From positions 6,101,501 to 6,165,500 of the forward strand of contig JAILWY010000010.1 of the NCBI GenBank assembly GCA_022113835.1: a stretch of DNA of 64,000 nt. The letters are read 5' to 3'. This document shows, one piece after another, positions 63,923 through 64,000 of the stretch. Every line of letters starts with the position of its first letter. Position 1 is the stretch's first letter. The translations under genes and the position numbers were made by a program. The notes below the pieces were generated by a model. The model was not told the DNA's origin. It did not search any database and saw only the letters and a program-made list of their open reading frames with translations. The DNA comes from Atopsyche davidsoni (lineage: Eukaryota; Arthropoda; Insecta; Trichoptera; Hydrobiosidae).

Positions 63923-64000
63923 CTGAAAGTAAAATATTATTGAGCATAATTTAAATAATCAGATAAACTTAAGTTTTATAATGTAGGTTGGTTATGAAGA
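63923..64000 (-). other. transporter intron running off the window
   Basis: The 78 bp to the right of the last visible exon is AT-rich. No good donor or further coding segment is seen on the minus strand, so it is taken as intron. Confidence 0.7.

Overview
The window looks like insect nuclear DNA, and a moth or butterfly seems most likely though the sequence does not prove the order. It is very AT-rich, with many small palindromic repeats and short intron-split genes using ordinary GT..AG splice sites. There is no operon layout, ribosome binding site or other bacterial feature. Almost all coding sequence lies in the last 10 kb.

Layout: (1) 1-54,933 is about 55 kb of non-coding AT-rich DNA. 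It holds scattered 100-350 bp GC-richer islands, hairpin or MITE-like inverted repeats, an (AT)29 microsatellite, a tandem array with a ~283 bp period (38.67-39.47 kb) and a hAT-like MITE with a perfect 8 bp target duplication (54,377-54,572). One 60 nt segment (11,786-11,845) is bounded by good splice signals and could be a cassette exon. (2) 54,934-57,221 (+) carries two exons of luna, the insect orthologue of vertebrate KLF6/KLF7. The first encodes the acidic/Ser-rich regulatory region and zinc finger 1; the second encodes fingers 2 and 3 and the stop. The short N-terminal exon expected in this family was not found, so it probably lies upstream of the window and most of the 55 kb is probably a giant first intron or 5' regulatory domain. 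The intron between the two luna exons carries 13 perfect 11 bp GC-rich minisatellite units ending about 70 bp before the 3' splice site. (3) 57,222 to ~62.2 kb is luna 3' UTR and/or downstream DNA, with a proximal and a distal AATAAA. (4) 62,396-62,572 is a second short hAT-like element with an 8 bp duplication. (5) 63,088-63,922 (-) holds the last four exons of an SLC22-type organic cation/anion transporter of the major facilitator superfamily, convergent with luna. The rest of that gene is beyond the right edge.

The two genes have no evident functional link. One is a nuclear DNA-binding regulator and the other a membrane carrier; they are simply tail-to-tail neighbours. No new multi-gene system is visible. 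The points most worth checking are the intronic minisatellite beside the zinc-finger exon, the candidate cassette exon, the two hAT MITEs, the repeated hairpin family, the tandem array, and a shared ~23 bp element in two distant GC islands.
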